Shown here piece after piece: positions 1-11,389 of a DNA stretch of 64,000 nt (positions are counted from its first letter, which is position 1; each line of letters begins with the position of its first letter). Origin of the DNA: Triglochin maritima (lineage: Eukaryota > Streptophyta > Magnoliopsida > Alismatales > Juncaginaceae); assembly GCA_963682175.1 (NCBI GenBank), contig OY821772.1, positions 55,140,925 to 55,204,924 of the forward strand. The letters are read 5' to 3'. Under the pieces are notes generated by a model, which saw only the letters and a program-made list of their open reading frames with translations, made no database searches and was not told the origin of the DNA. The position numbers and the translations under genes were made by a program.

Positions 1-36
1 CAAAGGAGCCTGAAGAAAAAAAGGCCGGATGTTGAC

Positions 37-759
37 ATGCCTGCATTGGGCACGTTGTCAGTTGATGAGGTCAAAATGCTACTGAACCTGACTGAACCCA
101 ACAAGGACAATAGGGAGGTCATCTGGAGAGGCGATATGTGCAGTTTAAAACGCTCCGACCTGAAGGAGCTTATAACGCCTAGGATGGATATTAGCGATGA
201 AACTATCGACGCTATGCTATCGGTGCTCGAAGAAAGACGCCACCCAGAAAAAGTTATATGCATATCCACATTCGAGTCGGGGCGAATTCTTGGAGGGCAA
301 GGCAGAGAAGTTGATGATTTTATCCTCCCTAAAATCGTAGGTGCGTCTCCAACACAGACCGTGATCGCACAACCATGCTGGTCTTCAGGTCATTGGACAC
401 TGGTGGTTGTCTATGGCCCGTCCAAAGAGATTTTGGCATTCAACAGTCTCTCTAGGGAGCTAGGCGAAGGTGATGATCCGGAGCAGACTGTAGGCCTACA
501 TGAATGTGCAGCAGCGGATGCGGCTGTATACTGGAGGGATCTACTCAAGGTCGACTGGCCCCTGAGAATCCTGAGGAAAGAGAGCCAACAACAACCACCG
601 GGGAGCAACGATTGTGGCGCCTTCGTTTTATACTGGATAAGGTGCCTAATGTTCAATCTTGACCCTACGAAGGAGAAGGACCCCAATACCATCCACTCTA
701 TCAGGGGTGAATTGGCGGTCATGTTACTTAGGGATTGTCGGTCGTGTGTGCAGGTCTAA
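37..759 (+). CDS. Ulp1-like (C48) cysteine protease, MULE-associated, 5' end probably cut by the window
   Basis: The ORF encodes 240 aa from the ATG at 37, but the frame is open back to base 1, so the true start may lie outside the window. The C-terminal half has the layout of the Ulp1/SENP peptidase family: GHWTL with the candidate catalytic His119, an FNSL strand at 135-138, a Gln-rich stretch before the active site (oxyanion Gln), and the NDCGAF motif with nucleophile Cys193. Family members normally carry Asp where this protein has Asn136. Such domains are captured by plant Mutator-like elements (Kaonashi-type MULEs). The convergent FAR1-like transposase at 1905-4931 fits that origin, although no terminal inverted repeats are visible. 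It could also be an isolated domesticated ORF. Domain assignment is firm; activity is uncertain. Confidence 0.8.
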   Translation: MPALGTLSVDEVKMLLNLTEPNKDNREVIWRGDMCSLKRSDLKELITPRMDISDETIDAMLSVLEERRHPEKVICISTFESGRILGGQGREVDDFILPKIVGASPTQTVIAQPCWSSGHWTLVVVYGPSKEILAFNSLSRELGEGDDPEQTVGLHECAAADAAVYWRDLLKVDWPLRILRKESQQQPPGSNDCGAFVLYWIRCLMFNLDPTKEKDPNTIHSIRGELAVMLLRDCRSCVQV

Positions 760-883
760 ACAGACAAAGATATTTTAAGTTTTGTTTATTTTTTGGTTTA
801 CATGTACAAAATGTTTACATATTCAGTTCACAAACTATTTACATGTAAAAATACAAACATTACCAATGTCATTCTTAACCTAA

Positions 884-1795
884 CTTTATTCCGAACAGAC
901 AGTCTTCTTATTCCGAACAGACTCACAACTTAATCCGAACAGACGCAACACTTAATCCGAACAGACTCACAACTTAATCCGAACAAACGCAACATTTAAT
1001 CCAAACAGGCTCACAACTTATTCCGAACAGACAGTATTCTTATTCCGAACAGACCCAACACAGAATCCGAACAGACGCAACACTTAATCCGAACAGACTC
1101 ACAACTTAATCCGAACAACCGCAACATTTAATCCGAACAGGCTCACAAATTATTCCGAACACAGTCTTCTTATTCCGAACAGACCCACAACTTATTCCGA
1201 ACAGACCCAACAATTAATCCGAACAGACTCACAACTTAATCCGAACAACCGCAACATTTAATCCGAACAGGCTCACAACTTATTCCGAACACAGTCTTCT
1301 TATTCCGAACAGACCCACCACTTATTCCGAACAGACCCAACACTTAATCCGAACAGACGCAACACTTAATCCGAACAGACTCACAACTTAATCCGAACAA
1401 ACGCAACATTTAATCCGAACAGAACCACCACTTATTCCGAACAGACCGAACACTTAATCAGAACAGACCCAACACTTAATCCGAACAGACTCACAACTTA
1501 ATCGGAACAGAACCACCACTTATTCCGAACAGACCGAACACTTAATCCGAACAGACTCACAACTTAATCCGAACAGAACCACAACTTATTCCGAACAGAC
1601 CGAACACTTAATCAGAACAGACCCAACACTTAATCCGAACAGACTCACAACTTAATCGGAACAGAACCACCACTTATTCCAAACAGACTCACAACTTATT
1701 CCGAACAGACACACCACTTAATCCGAACACACACAACTTATTCCCAACACACCCACAACATATTCCGAACAGGAAAAACTTATTTCGATCAGACA
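884..1795. repeat. degenerate ~22-bp minisatellite, array A (CCGAACAGAC core)
   Basis: About 40 head-to-tail units of roughly 21-22 bp share the core TTAATCCGAACAGAC or TTATTCCGAACAGAC, joined by short linkers such as TCACAAC, GCAACAC or CCACCAC. Units differ at one to three bases and in linker length, so the array is old. It fills the space between the Ulp1-like ORF and the 3' end of the FAR1-like gene. The same repeat recurs in an intron of that gene (3233-3935). The flanks at 760-883 and 1796-1904 are AT-rich with no gene. Confidence 0.95.
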
Positions 1796-1904
1796 CAAGT
1801 AAATCTGAACTGAACTTGTATAACAACCATTTACATATCAAAACAGATCAACAATTACAAGTTTCTTGGTTTTACAAGAACGGTAAAAAACAAAAAAATG
1901 TAAA

Positions 1905-4900
1905 TTAAGGAGGAAATTCCTCGTAATACAAACTCATGTCCCAATCGGAGAAATCAGGATCCGCGGGTTTTGGTGCTACTTCGTGAAGCGGCAAAGTAAC
2001 CTTCATCTTCCACTTTCCCTTCTCTTGTTGGGCGTGTTTTTTATGGCTCTTTTTAATTATCTTCTCAGCTAAAGACATTCGACGTCTAGTCGGCGGTCTT
2101 CCTATACGTCTGACCTTTTCCGGATTAAGGACCGATGTACCCGAAGACTCAGGTTCATCAGGTCGAACCAAGTTTTGTGTAGTGTGCATACGTGCCTTAA
2201 GCATTTCAATACACTTCACGGCCTCAATATACCTTTTGTGGGAGATGAAGGCTTCCTGTGCGATCCAAACGGCACGACCCATGATGTCGTCGTGACGACG
2301 TAGCGCATCCTTCGCCATTACACCATCGTCTGGGTACGTCTTATCTCGATAGCTCCTTCGAATATCCCTCCGCCATCGATTAAGGATGTAAGAGTCTGGA
2401 AGCAATGCATTAGGATTCAAGCGTGCAAGTACAACAAAAACGTGGCAGCATAGAAGCCCAACGTGCTGAAACATTCTGCAATCACATGTAAAATTCATGG
2501 ATGTGTTTTGTACTAGGAAACGTTTCGACAGTAGCTGCTCACCAGCCAAAACACGTTCAGATACCTTGTACTGGAATGTTTCATTCGTATTGAACTCCTC
2601 CGTTATATCGCAGTATATCATCTTCCCAATTTGTAATTGCACTTTTTTGAAGACCCCTACGGTATACAACTCGCTCAACTGACTCTCGAATGGATAAATT
2701 GAAATCAACTGGGGTTTTTTATGAAGACAATCAAATTCTGATTGAGCTTCCTTCTCGTACTTGTGGCGGAGCGCAAGTTCGTATTGTTGAACAAACTGCT
2801 TAAGGGTGGTCTTCGAAGTAAGATACTTGTCGAAGAAGGCGTTCATACTCTCGCTCCTCTGAGTAGATGCCATTCCCGCGAAAAAAAAATCACCAATAAA
2901 TGCAGGGATCCACGACTCTCGGATTGCATAAATGGATTTGAGCCAGCTGTGGTTCTGCAGGTCAAAATCAAGAAGGAAACCCTGCCAATTACGATCAAAT
3001 TCTGCTGGGGTTTTGGAATCATATACAATCAATTTCAGATCAAATAATATGTGATCCCGATACTGCGTCGGCAACTTCACGGGAGCTTTGTTCATTATGT
3101 GCCATATACAGAATCTGTGTCTTGAATCTGGGAAGACATTCCTTACAGCAGCAGTAATGGCACCACATTGATCTGTTATTATAGCTGGGGGGTATATCTG
3201 CATAAGGGACCCAATTCGAAAGGAGTGAGACATTATTCCGAACAGACAGACTTCTTAATCCAAACAGACAGTCTTCTTATTCCGAACAGACACAACACTT
3301 AATCCGAACAGTCAGGCCACTTATTCTGAACAGACACAACACTTAATCCGAACAGTCAGACTACTTATTCCGAACAGTCAAACTTCTTATTCCGAACAGA
3401 CACAACACTTAATCCGAACAGTCAGACCACTTATTCTGAACAGACACAACACTTAATCCGAATAGTCAGACTTCTTATTCCGAACAGACACAACACTTAA
3501 TCCGAACAGTCCGACTTCTTATTCCGAACAGACACAACACTTAATCCGAACAGAACCACCACTTATTCCGAACAGACCGAACACTGAATCAGAACAGACC
3601 CAACACTTAATCCGAACAGACCCACCACTTATTCCGAACAGACTCACAACTTATTCCGAACAGACTCACAACTTATTCCGAACCGACACAACACTTAATC
3701 CGAACAGTCAGACCACTTATTCCGAACAGACACGACACTTAATCCGAACAGTCAAACTTCTTATTCCGAACAGACACAACACTTAATCCGAACAATCCGA
3801 CTTCTTATTCCGAACAAACACAACACTTAATCCGAACAGAGAGACTTCTTAATACGAACAGACAGACTTCTTATTCCGAACATACACTCTTCTTATTCCG
3901 AACAGACAGACTTTTTATTACGAATAGACAAACAAAAAAGAGGAAGATATGAAGAGGGAAGAAGGAAAAAAACTTACCGTTCATGCACGACAACCAGGTT
4001 TGGAACAACCATATGTAATTTTGAGTAGTCTCATAGGACAGCAAAGCGCAACCGAGCAAAACTGATTCGAAATAGTGATTGACTCCTACAAATGGGGCGA
4101 ATGGCATGTCGTATTTGTTGGTAATGTAGGTTGTGTCGAAACATATTGCGTCTCCAAAGTATGAATATGCAGCTCTAGAACGACTGTCAGCCCAAAAAAC
4201 GTTGCGTAGTCTTCCTTCGTCATCCATATCTATTACATAAAAAAACATGGAATCAATCTTCTGCATCCTAATGAAATAGTCCTGAAGTCCTAAAAAAACA
4301 TGAAATAGTCTTCAAATTTCTGACTTGGTTTACAACATTCCTGCAAACAGGAACCAGTAAGACCAGGCGCAAAATGTTCAACTTCAATTATGTTAGACAG
4401 AAAGAACACAAACCTTAAATCCCTTTCGTTGAAAGACAATTTGTCATAATCTCCAGCCTCGACCACAAGAGATTGCATGGTCTTAGCAGCCGATATCCCA
4501 GCTTCATCATTAACCGATATCCGTGCTACGACGGCCTCAGGGACGGTTCGTTTTTGCCTGAGAAATCGCATTTGCTCCGGGTCAAGCATGGGATGGTTAT
4601 GGTTAAGATCCACAAAGTTAACGTTGTAACCCCTTGCTGTGTTTCCGGATACCCTTATCCGAGCAGTGCATTGTACTCTGCTGGATAACCTAGGCTTCAA
4701 TTTTCCTTGCCCTTGGTCCGTTGGTGCGGTGCCCTCCTTGGAGCAAGTCAGCGTGGCCCGTATAACAACACCACGATCGTAATGAGATTGTCTTGTCTTA
4801 ACGCCAAAACCACAAGAATCGGCATAGGCCACGTAAAATGCTTTGGCTTCTTCGAAAGAGGGGAAAAACATCCCCTCATGGGGAACGTTTGATGGCTGCT

Positions 4901-4931
4901 CCACTAGGGAAGGCACGGGAACGATTTCCAT
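1905..4931 (-). CDS. FAR1/FHY3-like protein (MULE-type transposase), probably with broken exon joins
   Basis: Three blocks on the minus strand follow the FAR1/FHY3 architecture. Block 1 (4931 down to about 4414, donor GTTTGT) is the FAR1 DNA-binding domain: SFEEAKAFYVAYADSCGF, conserved Cys, and the LNHNHP motif. Block 2 (about 4275-3978, donor GTAAGT at 3977) carries the first part of the MULE transposase domain, with the first catalytic Asp in FDTTY. Block 3 (about 3190-1905) carries the second Asp in IITDQ, the Glu in RSESMN, and a SWIM zinc finger (CDC...CCH). The D-D-E residues and SWIM ligands are therefore all present. The start is taken at the ATG at 4931 (MEIVPVP). Joining block 1 to block 2 leaves a frame conflict near 4275-4300, where GACTATTTCAT is repeated, and the block 2 to block 3 join is also out of frame by one base. 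It may therefore be a decayed transposase rather than a working FAR1-related factor. Confidence 0.75.
3233..3935. repeat. minisatellite array B inside the FAR1-like gene intron
   Basis: About 30 units have the same CCGAACAGAC core as array A, with linkers such as ACAACACTTAAT and TCAGACTTCTTA. The array fills nearly the whole intron between the donor at 3977 and the third coding block. Several units carry a GTCAGAC variant that is rare in array A, so the two arrays have diverged or expanded separately. Confidence 0.93.
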
Positions 4932-5159
4932 TTGGTACAGAGGAATGACCACAGAAGAGAAGGGAAGGAAAAGGAAGAGGCATTTTGAGATTGATAACAA
5001 GTCTTCTGTGCCGTGTAGGAGCGCCGAGCGCCAAAATGATGAAGGAAGAGAGTGATTTGAGTCGCATTAATGAGGGATGGAGAGAAGGATGGTGGAAATG
5101 ATGAAGGTACGAAAATAGAGGAATAAAAAAACAAAAAACTTTTCATATCCCATCGCGCC

Positions 5160-5345
5160 AACTAAGCAGCGTCTGCTGAGTGGACTGGCCACATCAGCGC
5201 GCGTCCCGGACGCGCGCGTCTACTAAACATTTTCCTTTTAAGAAGACCAAAGCACGTGATGAGAAATTTTGCTGACTGGACGCTGACTCAACACGTCTAC
5301 GTAAGGCGCGTCCGTGACGCCCGCGTCCGTGTATAAGGACTCAAA
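5160..5345. other. GC-rich block with CGCGTC palindromes upstream of the FAR1-like gene
   Basis: This block contains nested inverted repeats such as GCGCGTCCCGGACGCGCG and GACGCGCGCGTC, then GGCGCGTCC and CCCGCGTCC. It is much richer in G+C than its surroundings and sits about 230-410 bp upstream of the FAR1-like start codon. It could be a promoter region or the end of the putative MULE; neither can be shown. The stretch 5346-5958 has no gene I can support. Confidence 0.4.
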
Positions 5346-5958
5346 AAAATGATAACAAAGCTAGATAAGAAGTGTTATTCGAACTGGATTGAGGCGGTGT
5401 GCTACTGGGCAGGGTCACCCACTGTCGTCGTTCTCCCAACATTCATCCTATAGTCACTAGCTACTAGGGATGCGGCAACACCTTCTCTAGTGGCGACTCC
5501 AGCTGATGGTGGCGACATTACTACTGTAATTATACAAGAGTCAGTTGGGGGCACTGGACGCCTTATATCGTTTAACATGCTAGGAGGTGCCAGTGGAAAT
5601 TTTGCGGACCTTGTTGAACTCTATTAAAATCTCACCATCTGCTTTTTGTAAAGCACAAGTCGAACATTTGTTTGCTAGCTTTAATGACAGTTGACTGTTT
5701 GCCTGTAACTTGAATTTGATTTGGGATGTGATCCATAATTAAAGCTTTTATCTAATATATCACCCGTTTTTCAAAAAAAAAAAACATAATTTTACAAAAA
5801 GGATGGTGTGCATCGACGTTGCTTGGCATGGATGGGGTTAACGACAACAGTTTGACCTGGAACATGCATGTTCAACCTTTATAGCACTCAAGGCATGACC
5901 TTTCGTTGTAGTGGCACTCAAGAGTCCCTTGTTGTAACTACATGGAGTAGGTGAGAAG

Positions 5959-6193
5959 TAGGGCTGAGCATCGGTCCGGTCCGGTCCGGTCCGGACCGGA
6001 TCGGAAAAAAAATTTAGGTCCGGACTGGAAACCGGACCGGACCAGAAACAATTCGGATAGGCGGACCGAAGACCGGTCCGGTCCAAAAATCCGATTTTTT
6101 ATCTTAAATTTTAAAAACAAATTGGACCTGACCGGACCGGATCTAATTTTTTTTTCCGTCCGGACCGACCGGACCGGATTTTGCTCACCCCTA
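5959..6193. mobile_element. hAT-type MITE built from CCGGT/ACCGG repeats
   Basis: This is a 235-bp element. The left end TAGGGCTGAGCA and the right end TGCTCACCCCTA form terminal inverted repeats. It is flanked by an 8-bp target-site duplication, GTGAGAAG at 5951-5958 and GTGAGAAA at 6194-6201 (7 of 8 identical). The terminal CTAGGG/TAGGG style and the 8-bp TSD are typical of the hAT superfamily. Both ends run into tandem CCGGT/ACCGG pentamers, so much of the element is self-complementary. It has no coding capacity. A relative lies at 27848-28073. Confidence 0.88.
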
Positions 6194-6201
6194 GTGAGAA
6201 A

Positions 6202-7600
6202 AGTTCTCGGCCTTCGAGGGTTTTATTGTTTGTTAAGTGCCTTCGGAGTTTGTTGATATTTATTGTCTTCTTTTTGGATTTTTTTTTAACAATGTCGGCT
6301 TTACGACTTTTATCGTAAACCCATCTACAACAACTAAGTCAACAACATTTGTTAAATACAAATGTTATCTCAATTTTATTTCTACCATTGTCATGTCATT
6401 TGTTTCACTTCATACCACTTAACTACAATTTTATTCACTCTTTTTTTCTCAATCACAACATTTAATAAAAATGTCATGCTATCAAATTAAATTTTCTCGT
6501 ACCTCCAACTCATTTGTCACTCTTTACAAATAAATATATATTATCATTTAACTTTTGTATATTAATTTTAATATTAATAACGTTAACTATTATTATTTTT
6601 AAAATTATTTTCCAAAATATTTTAAAATTCAAATTAGTCCAAGCGCTGGAGTGGTGTGTGGGACTGTTTAGAATTTTAAAATTACAAAATTTAATATAAC
6701 AATATGAGTTTTTATTTGTAGATCTTGAAAAGATAAATGTTTTGGTGTTTTTTTTAAAAAAAATTAAAAAAATTATTTCAAGATAAATACATTACAAACT
6801 TCTTTGACTTTTATTTCATTAGTGGGTCACACTGAAACAAAAAATAAATCCAATTTTTTTTCTCTCTCTTCTGTGTGTTAGAACGCCAATTAATTTCTCC
6901 AATGTGTGAGAGAACACGGTGTTCAGTGTTGCAAGCGTTTATTCATACGGCTTTTTGGAATCATACCGTTGTCCAATTTTGTAATAAAAAATTAGCATCA
7001 GCAATTTCTGACGGCATTTAAAACATCCCATTGCTGAGGCCTAATACATCCATATGTAGGTTTATGTACGTCACTTGAAATCTAAAAACAACGTGATGGA
7101 AGTGGAAGGATCGTTTTAAAAACAAAAAAGCTGGGCTCTGGGTTTTAAGTCTACCAACCCATCAAGCCGGCAAGCCTGATCCGTTTGGGTTCAAACTATA
7201 GTCCATGGAGTTGGAATCCGGTCCACTATAGTTAACGGATTGAACTCAGAACGAGCATGATTTGCTGCCTAGGACCCAACATGCCGACCCGTATAAATAG
7301 AAAGATATATGTATGTATTTGTTTCAGCATGCATCTGCATTTGCCCGAGTTCTTTGCAAGATTAGGTTCAATTTACAATAGTTGTAAAATCTTACGCTAG
7401 CATATTTAAAACGGAGTTTAAGCATGGGCAGAACCAGGGTTTGGGAAAGGGGAACAACTTTGGCAAATATGGTTCGCTTTGGTCCCTTAATTAAATTGTA
7501 GGTTCGATATCAAATCTCTATTGGTGAGATGACTTCCCTAGTTTCTTGGTTCTAATTAATCCAAATTATGAGTCTACCAACTAATGTAGTCTTTAGTTTG
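6202..7600. other. AT-rich intergenic DNA, no gene seen
   Basis: Long A/T runs, short spurious ORFs and no recognisable protein, RNA gene or transposon end. Confidence 0.6.
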
Positions 7601-8563
7601 TCTATTAAGCTCATTTATTACCCACACATGTCCTAGTCTCATGTTTAATTTACTTGAGCAGCGGATAACATTATCCTTTCCATTTCAAGATGTACTGGAT
7701 GGAATGATTCAATGCTACTTGTTTCCCTGCACAAGTGATACATTCTTGAGGCAACCGTACGTTCTGTTGATTCCACCCTCTAAGCATAATGTTTATGTTG
7801 TCATGCTAATACTTGACCCGTTTTGTTCTTTAGTTTCTTTCAAATTATATGGTGTTCCAACACAGACCGACCGACCTTGAAATTTTATGTTTATTAGGAA
7901 TTCCCAGAAACTAGAATCCATGTATGATGTATCGAAGGGATCAAAGGCTTCCTTACATTTGCCTCTCAAATTGTAACTCGTGCGACTTGTATTTAACTGC
8001 TTTGTTTTTAGTATCTCTATTCTTTGCAGACTTTTCAAAGGCCCAACATGTTTTTAGTATTTCTACTGTTTTTTTTTTCAAAACGCATTTTTCCAAACTA
8101 CTGGGTATCTTATAATGACACATAATGTCAGTTTCAGGTAGTGATGCGCTGGACTAATTTTCCTGATCATAAAAAATACACAGACATAGTGACATAATAC
8201 CAGATTAACTGTATTTGACAACAGTTAATGATTTCATCAACTACACACAAGTATGGATGCACTAACTTCCTCTTTCAAAAGGAGTCTCAAGCAAAGACAA
8301 GAACAAACAAACCGAAGGCAACTTACATAGCCTTTTTGGTGACCACCACAACACAATTCAACAACAAAATAACTCTTAAATGGCTAGCTTACACCATCCT
8401 CTCTAAACCAGTACCACACTTATCAACTACGATCCAATAGATGCAATGTAATAACCTTAATCTAAACACCTTAATTAAACTAAACTAAACCTAATTAACC
8501 CTTATTTAAGCTTGCTACAGTAAAGCTTGAGGTGGAAGTATTGGATAAGAATTGGATTTTTGC

Positions 8564-8571
8564 TATAAATA
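8564..8571 (+). promoter_or_regulatory. TATA box of solo LTR 1
   Basis: TATAAATA lies 118 bp into the LTR and is conserved in solo LTR 2 (TATAAATA at 26496-26503) within a shared context. If used, most of the LTR would be transcribed as R-U5. Confidence 0.6.
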
Positions 8572-8853
8572 GAAGTGTTGGGTCAAGGGATAACGTTTTC
8601 TTCATCCTCAAGTTTATCAGAGAGTGAGAGAGGCGAATTTGGAGAAGAAGAAGAAGAAGGAAAGAAGGAGAAGGAGAGGAAGTGAAGGAGAAGAGTTGGG
8701 TTAGGCTTGCCAAAGCTTGGGAGGCGTCCACAAACTTCATCAAGGTATGTCAAATCTTCATTATAACTCACATAAGCGTTGTGAGTATTGGGGATCGACG
8801 TTGGTGTTGAATTCCCCGTCGGATTGCAACCTATTCAGAGGTTGAAGACGACG

Positions 8854-9572
8854 ATCGGTCGACCGGTGCCTGTGGGCAGTCGACCGATGCTATTATTATA
8901 TTGATTTGCACCCGCAAACGGTCGAACGATATCTGAGGACGGTCGACCGTTATGCCAGATTCGTGCGGGAAAAAGGGTTTAGTGCTATTATCGGTCGAAC
9001 GGGTCCACTTAGCCGGTCGACCGAAACAATGAGAATAGGTCGGTTGGGGATTTTGACTTATTAAACGGTCGAACATCCTTAACCTGGTTCGACCGATCTA
9101 TTCGATGCTAAGTCGGTTGGGAGCTTTGACCATCAAAATGGTCGACCACTCTTTAACTTTCGGTCGACCGACTGAGCATTTTAATTAAGCAGTAGAGTGT
9201 CTGTGATGTTTCGGTCGAACTCTATCTCAGTTCCGGTCGACCGAATATTACTTAGGCAAAATGCTGAAATCCCTGATATCGGTTGAACGAACCTTTGGTT
9301 CGACCGGTCAGATATATAAATATTATAAATATTGTATAGCGTAGACCATCCAAACGGTCGACCGCTAGATGACTTTTGTTCGACCGATGGGTCGGTAATT
9401 CGGTTGGCGTGGTTCAACCGATACACTTGTTTGTACAGTACAAAGTACTGTGCGGAGGACCGGTCGACCGGTGTGCTTGTAGCGGTCGACCGATCTGCCG
9501 CAGGTTGGTGGATTTATCCACACACGAGCCGTCGAGTATAGGTCGACTACCGGCTCTGAGGCGACGGTCGAT
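8854..9572. repeat. cluster of CGGTCGACCG-type palindromes in solo LTR 1
   Basis: Some 22-24 copies of the palindromic decamer CGGTCGACCG or near variants (CGGTCGAACG, GGTTCGACCG, CGGTTGAACG) occur in about 720 bp, at irregular spacing averaging near 30 bp. The sequence between copies is unique, so this is not a simple satellite. Confidence 0.9.
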
Positions 9573-11389
9573 TACCGGCCTTGAGAGCGACAAATTTCAC
9601 ATTCGACGAGGGCGTATTATTGTTGGCCTCTCATATCGAGCGGGGTGTGAGAGATGAGTGTTGTAAACCTTGGGTTGTTTGCTGGGGTTTGTCGGTAGGC
9701 CGAGGATGTTCCGGCAGGGTGCGCGTATGGCGGCTTTTGGGGAAGCAGCGGCTGTCGTCTGGCCCGAGTTGTGCATTCGGCGGGCTGACTCGCTCCTGGG
9801 GTGGCGGCGTAGTGTCAGGGTTCCTTTCTGCGGCTCTTGGGGAGCAGTGGTGTCGACTGACCCTTGTGAGGCAGCGGTGGACTGACTTGACCCTCGTGGT
9901 GGCAAGAGTGGTTCAGTACCGCAGAGGCAAAGATAGGTATTATTGTGGACCCGAGGCGGATGATCATGTGCATTGCATTGTCTTTAATTCCATTTTGTAT
10001 TTTAGGAAGTTTGGTATACGGGGTTCCTGCAGGGAACTCAGGCATGTTTCAATTGTTTGCATTTCAGGTAGCGAGCAACATTAGAGTCGAGGTGGTGACC
10101 GAGGAGGGTGCCCCCGAGATCTGATCCTGTCTTCTTTTTGTATCTTTTGTTAAGGTAGTGATTACATGTATATTCATTTCTGTTGTAATAACAGTTGACT
10201 CATATGTATATTTTGACTTCCACGTGGATCTATATCTATATATATATATATATATACATTTCATCTTGTCGTCTCGTGACGGGCCCTGTGTTGACCGTTG
10301 ACGGTCTTTATTATTGTTTAAATTTTCCACTGCTTTCGGAGACGTTACATGCAAACCCCAACTTTCACATATATTTGTGTTAGTATTTGTCCTTTCCTGC
10401 TTCTTCGTGGCATGCATAATTAAGATGATAACTGGATGGGGTTTGATGATGAAGAGAGAAGTGGATGAGTTAGTGAGGATTTTAAAACCCCAGGTATTGG
10501 TCGCTGCCCTTCAAGCTGGTCAGGATTAGAGTTTAGCATGCAATCTGCTTGTTTTGCTGCAAATGCTCTCCCTTGACTCATCCCCCAGAGAACCAAGTAT
10601 AATCCCATTACGATCAGTACAGCTCCAATGATTCTGCAAAAAAAATTAAATAATAGATGCATATCAGAAAGTATAACTTGTATGATTAATTCGAAATGTG
10701 GTATCAATTTTCAACAAAAAAAGTATTATATTAGCGAAGCATGGAAACATAAAGAAAAATTGTCCACTTTTTTCACCTCAGTTTTTGGATTTTTAAAGAA
10801 CTTTGGATCAAACAGATTTTACAGTGACAGTATTATGTCATTTGCATTACGACATGGGATTGGGTAATGAAAGTAAATTTGACTTGGTCAACATATACAT
10901 ATAATTTGCTAGGATAGAGTATAGTTGGGTAGTTATAATTATCCTCCAAGGTAGAATTGTTCTCCCAAGGCAATGGAAGCCATAATGGCCACAACTAGAG
11001 TTTGAACAGGTTGTTGTAACATCCTCAAACAGCGAAAGAAATTAAAATTTTAATAACACACAATCAACAGAATATATTACTCAAATAAAGAAACAGGTGC
11101 ACCAACATATATAATATATATGTACATGAAAGTATTTCAAAAGTGTGATTACATCAAAAGGTTATACAACAAATGCAGTAATCACCCGACCTCAAATGAG
11201 AGAAAGCTAGATCCGGTAGCGGCACTCCTCTCCTCGGTCACCACCCCCTAATGCCTACCACAACCTAAAAAGCAAACATGCAACAATGCCTGAGTTTCCA
11301 GAAGAAAATCATGTATGCCAAACTCTACAATGCATGAACTGGAAAGCACCATAGCATGCAATTCTACAAATAAGAAAAGCATCACAACC

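Larger units (their letters stand above)
8447..10349 (+). mobile_element. solo LTR 1 (long-LTR family with CGGTCGACCG repeats)
   Basis: This is a 1,903-bp insertion starting TGTAATAACC and ending GACGTTACA, flanked by the 5-bp TSD TGCAA at 8442-8446 and 10350-10354. The empty site survives in the duplicated copy B near 16295-16300, where ACATGCAAACCCC is uninterrupted. TG...CA ends, a 5-bp TSD and no internal region indicate a solo LTR. A TATA box (TATAAATA, 8564-8571) gives the likely sense strand. Splice-like signals lie at 8745 (AAG|GTATGT) and 10067 (TTTCAG|GT). Copies occur at 26381-28344 and, more diverged and inverted, at 11015-12863. Apparent ORFs inside it are not conserved between copies. 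Confidence 0.9.

Noticed and set aside
884..3935. CRISPR-like direct repeats
   Set aside because: Units are degenerate, linkers are 6-12 bp rather than unique spacers, and the host is a plant. This is a minisatellite.
9581..10084. 167-aa ORF in solo LTR 1, and similar frames in LTR 2
   Set aside because: The frame is not kept between the two LTR copies, so it is not coding.
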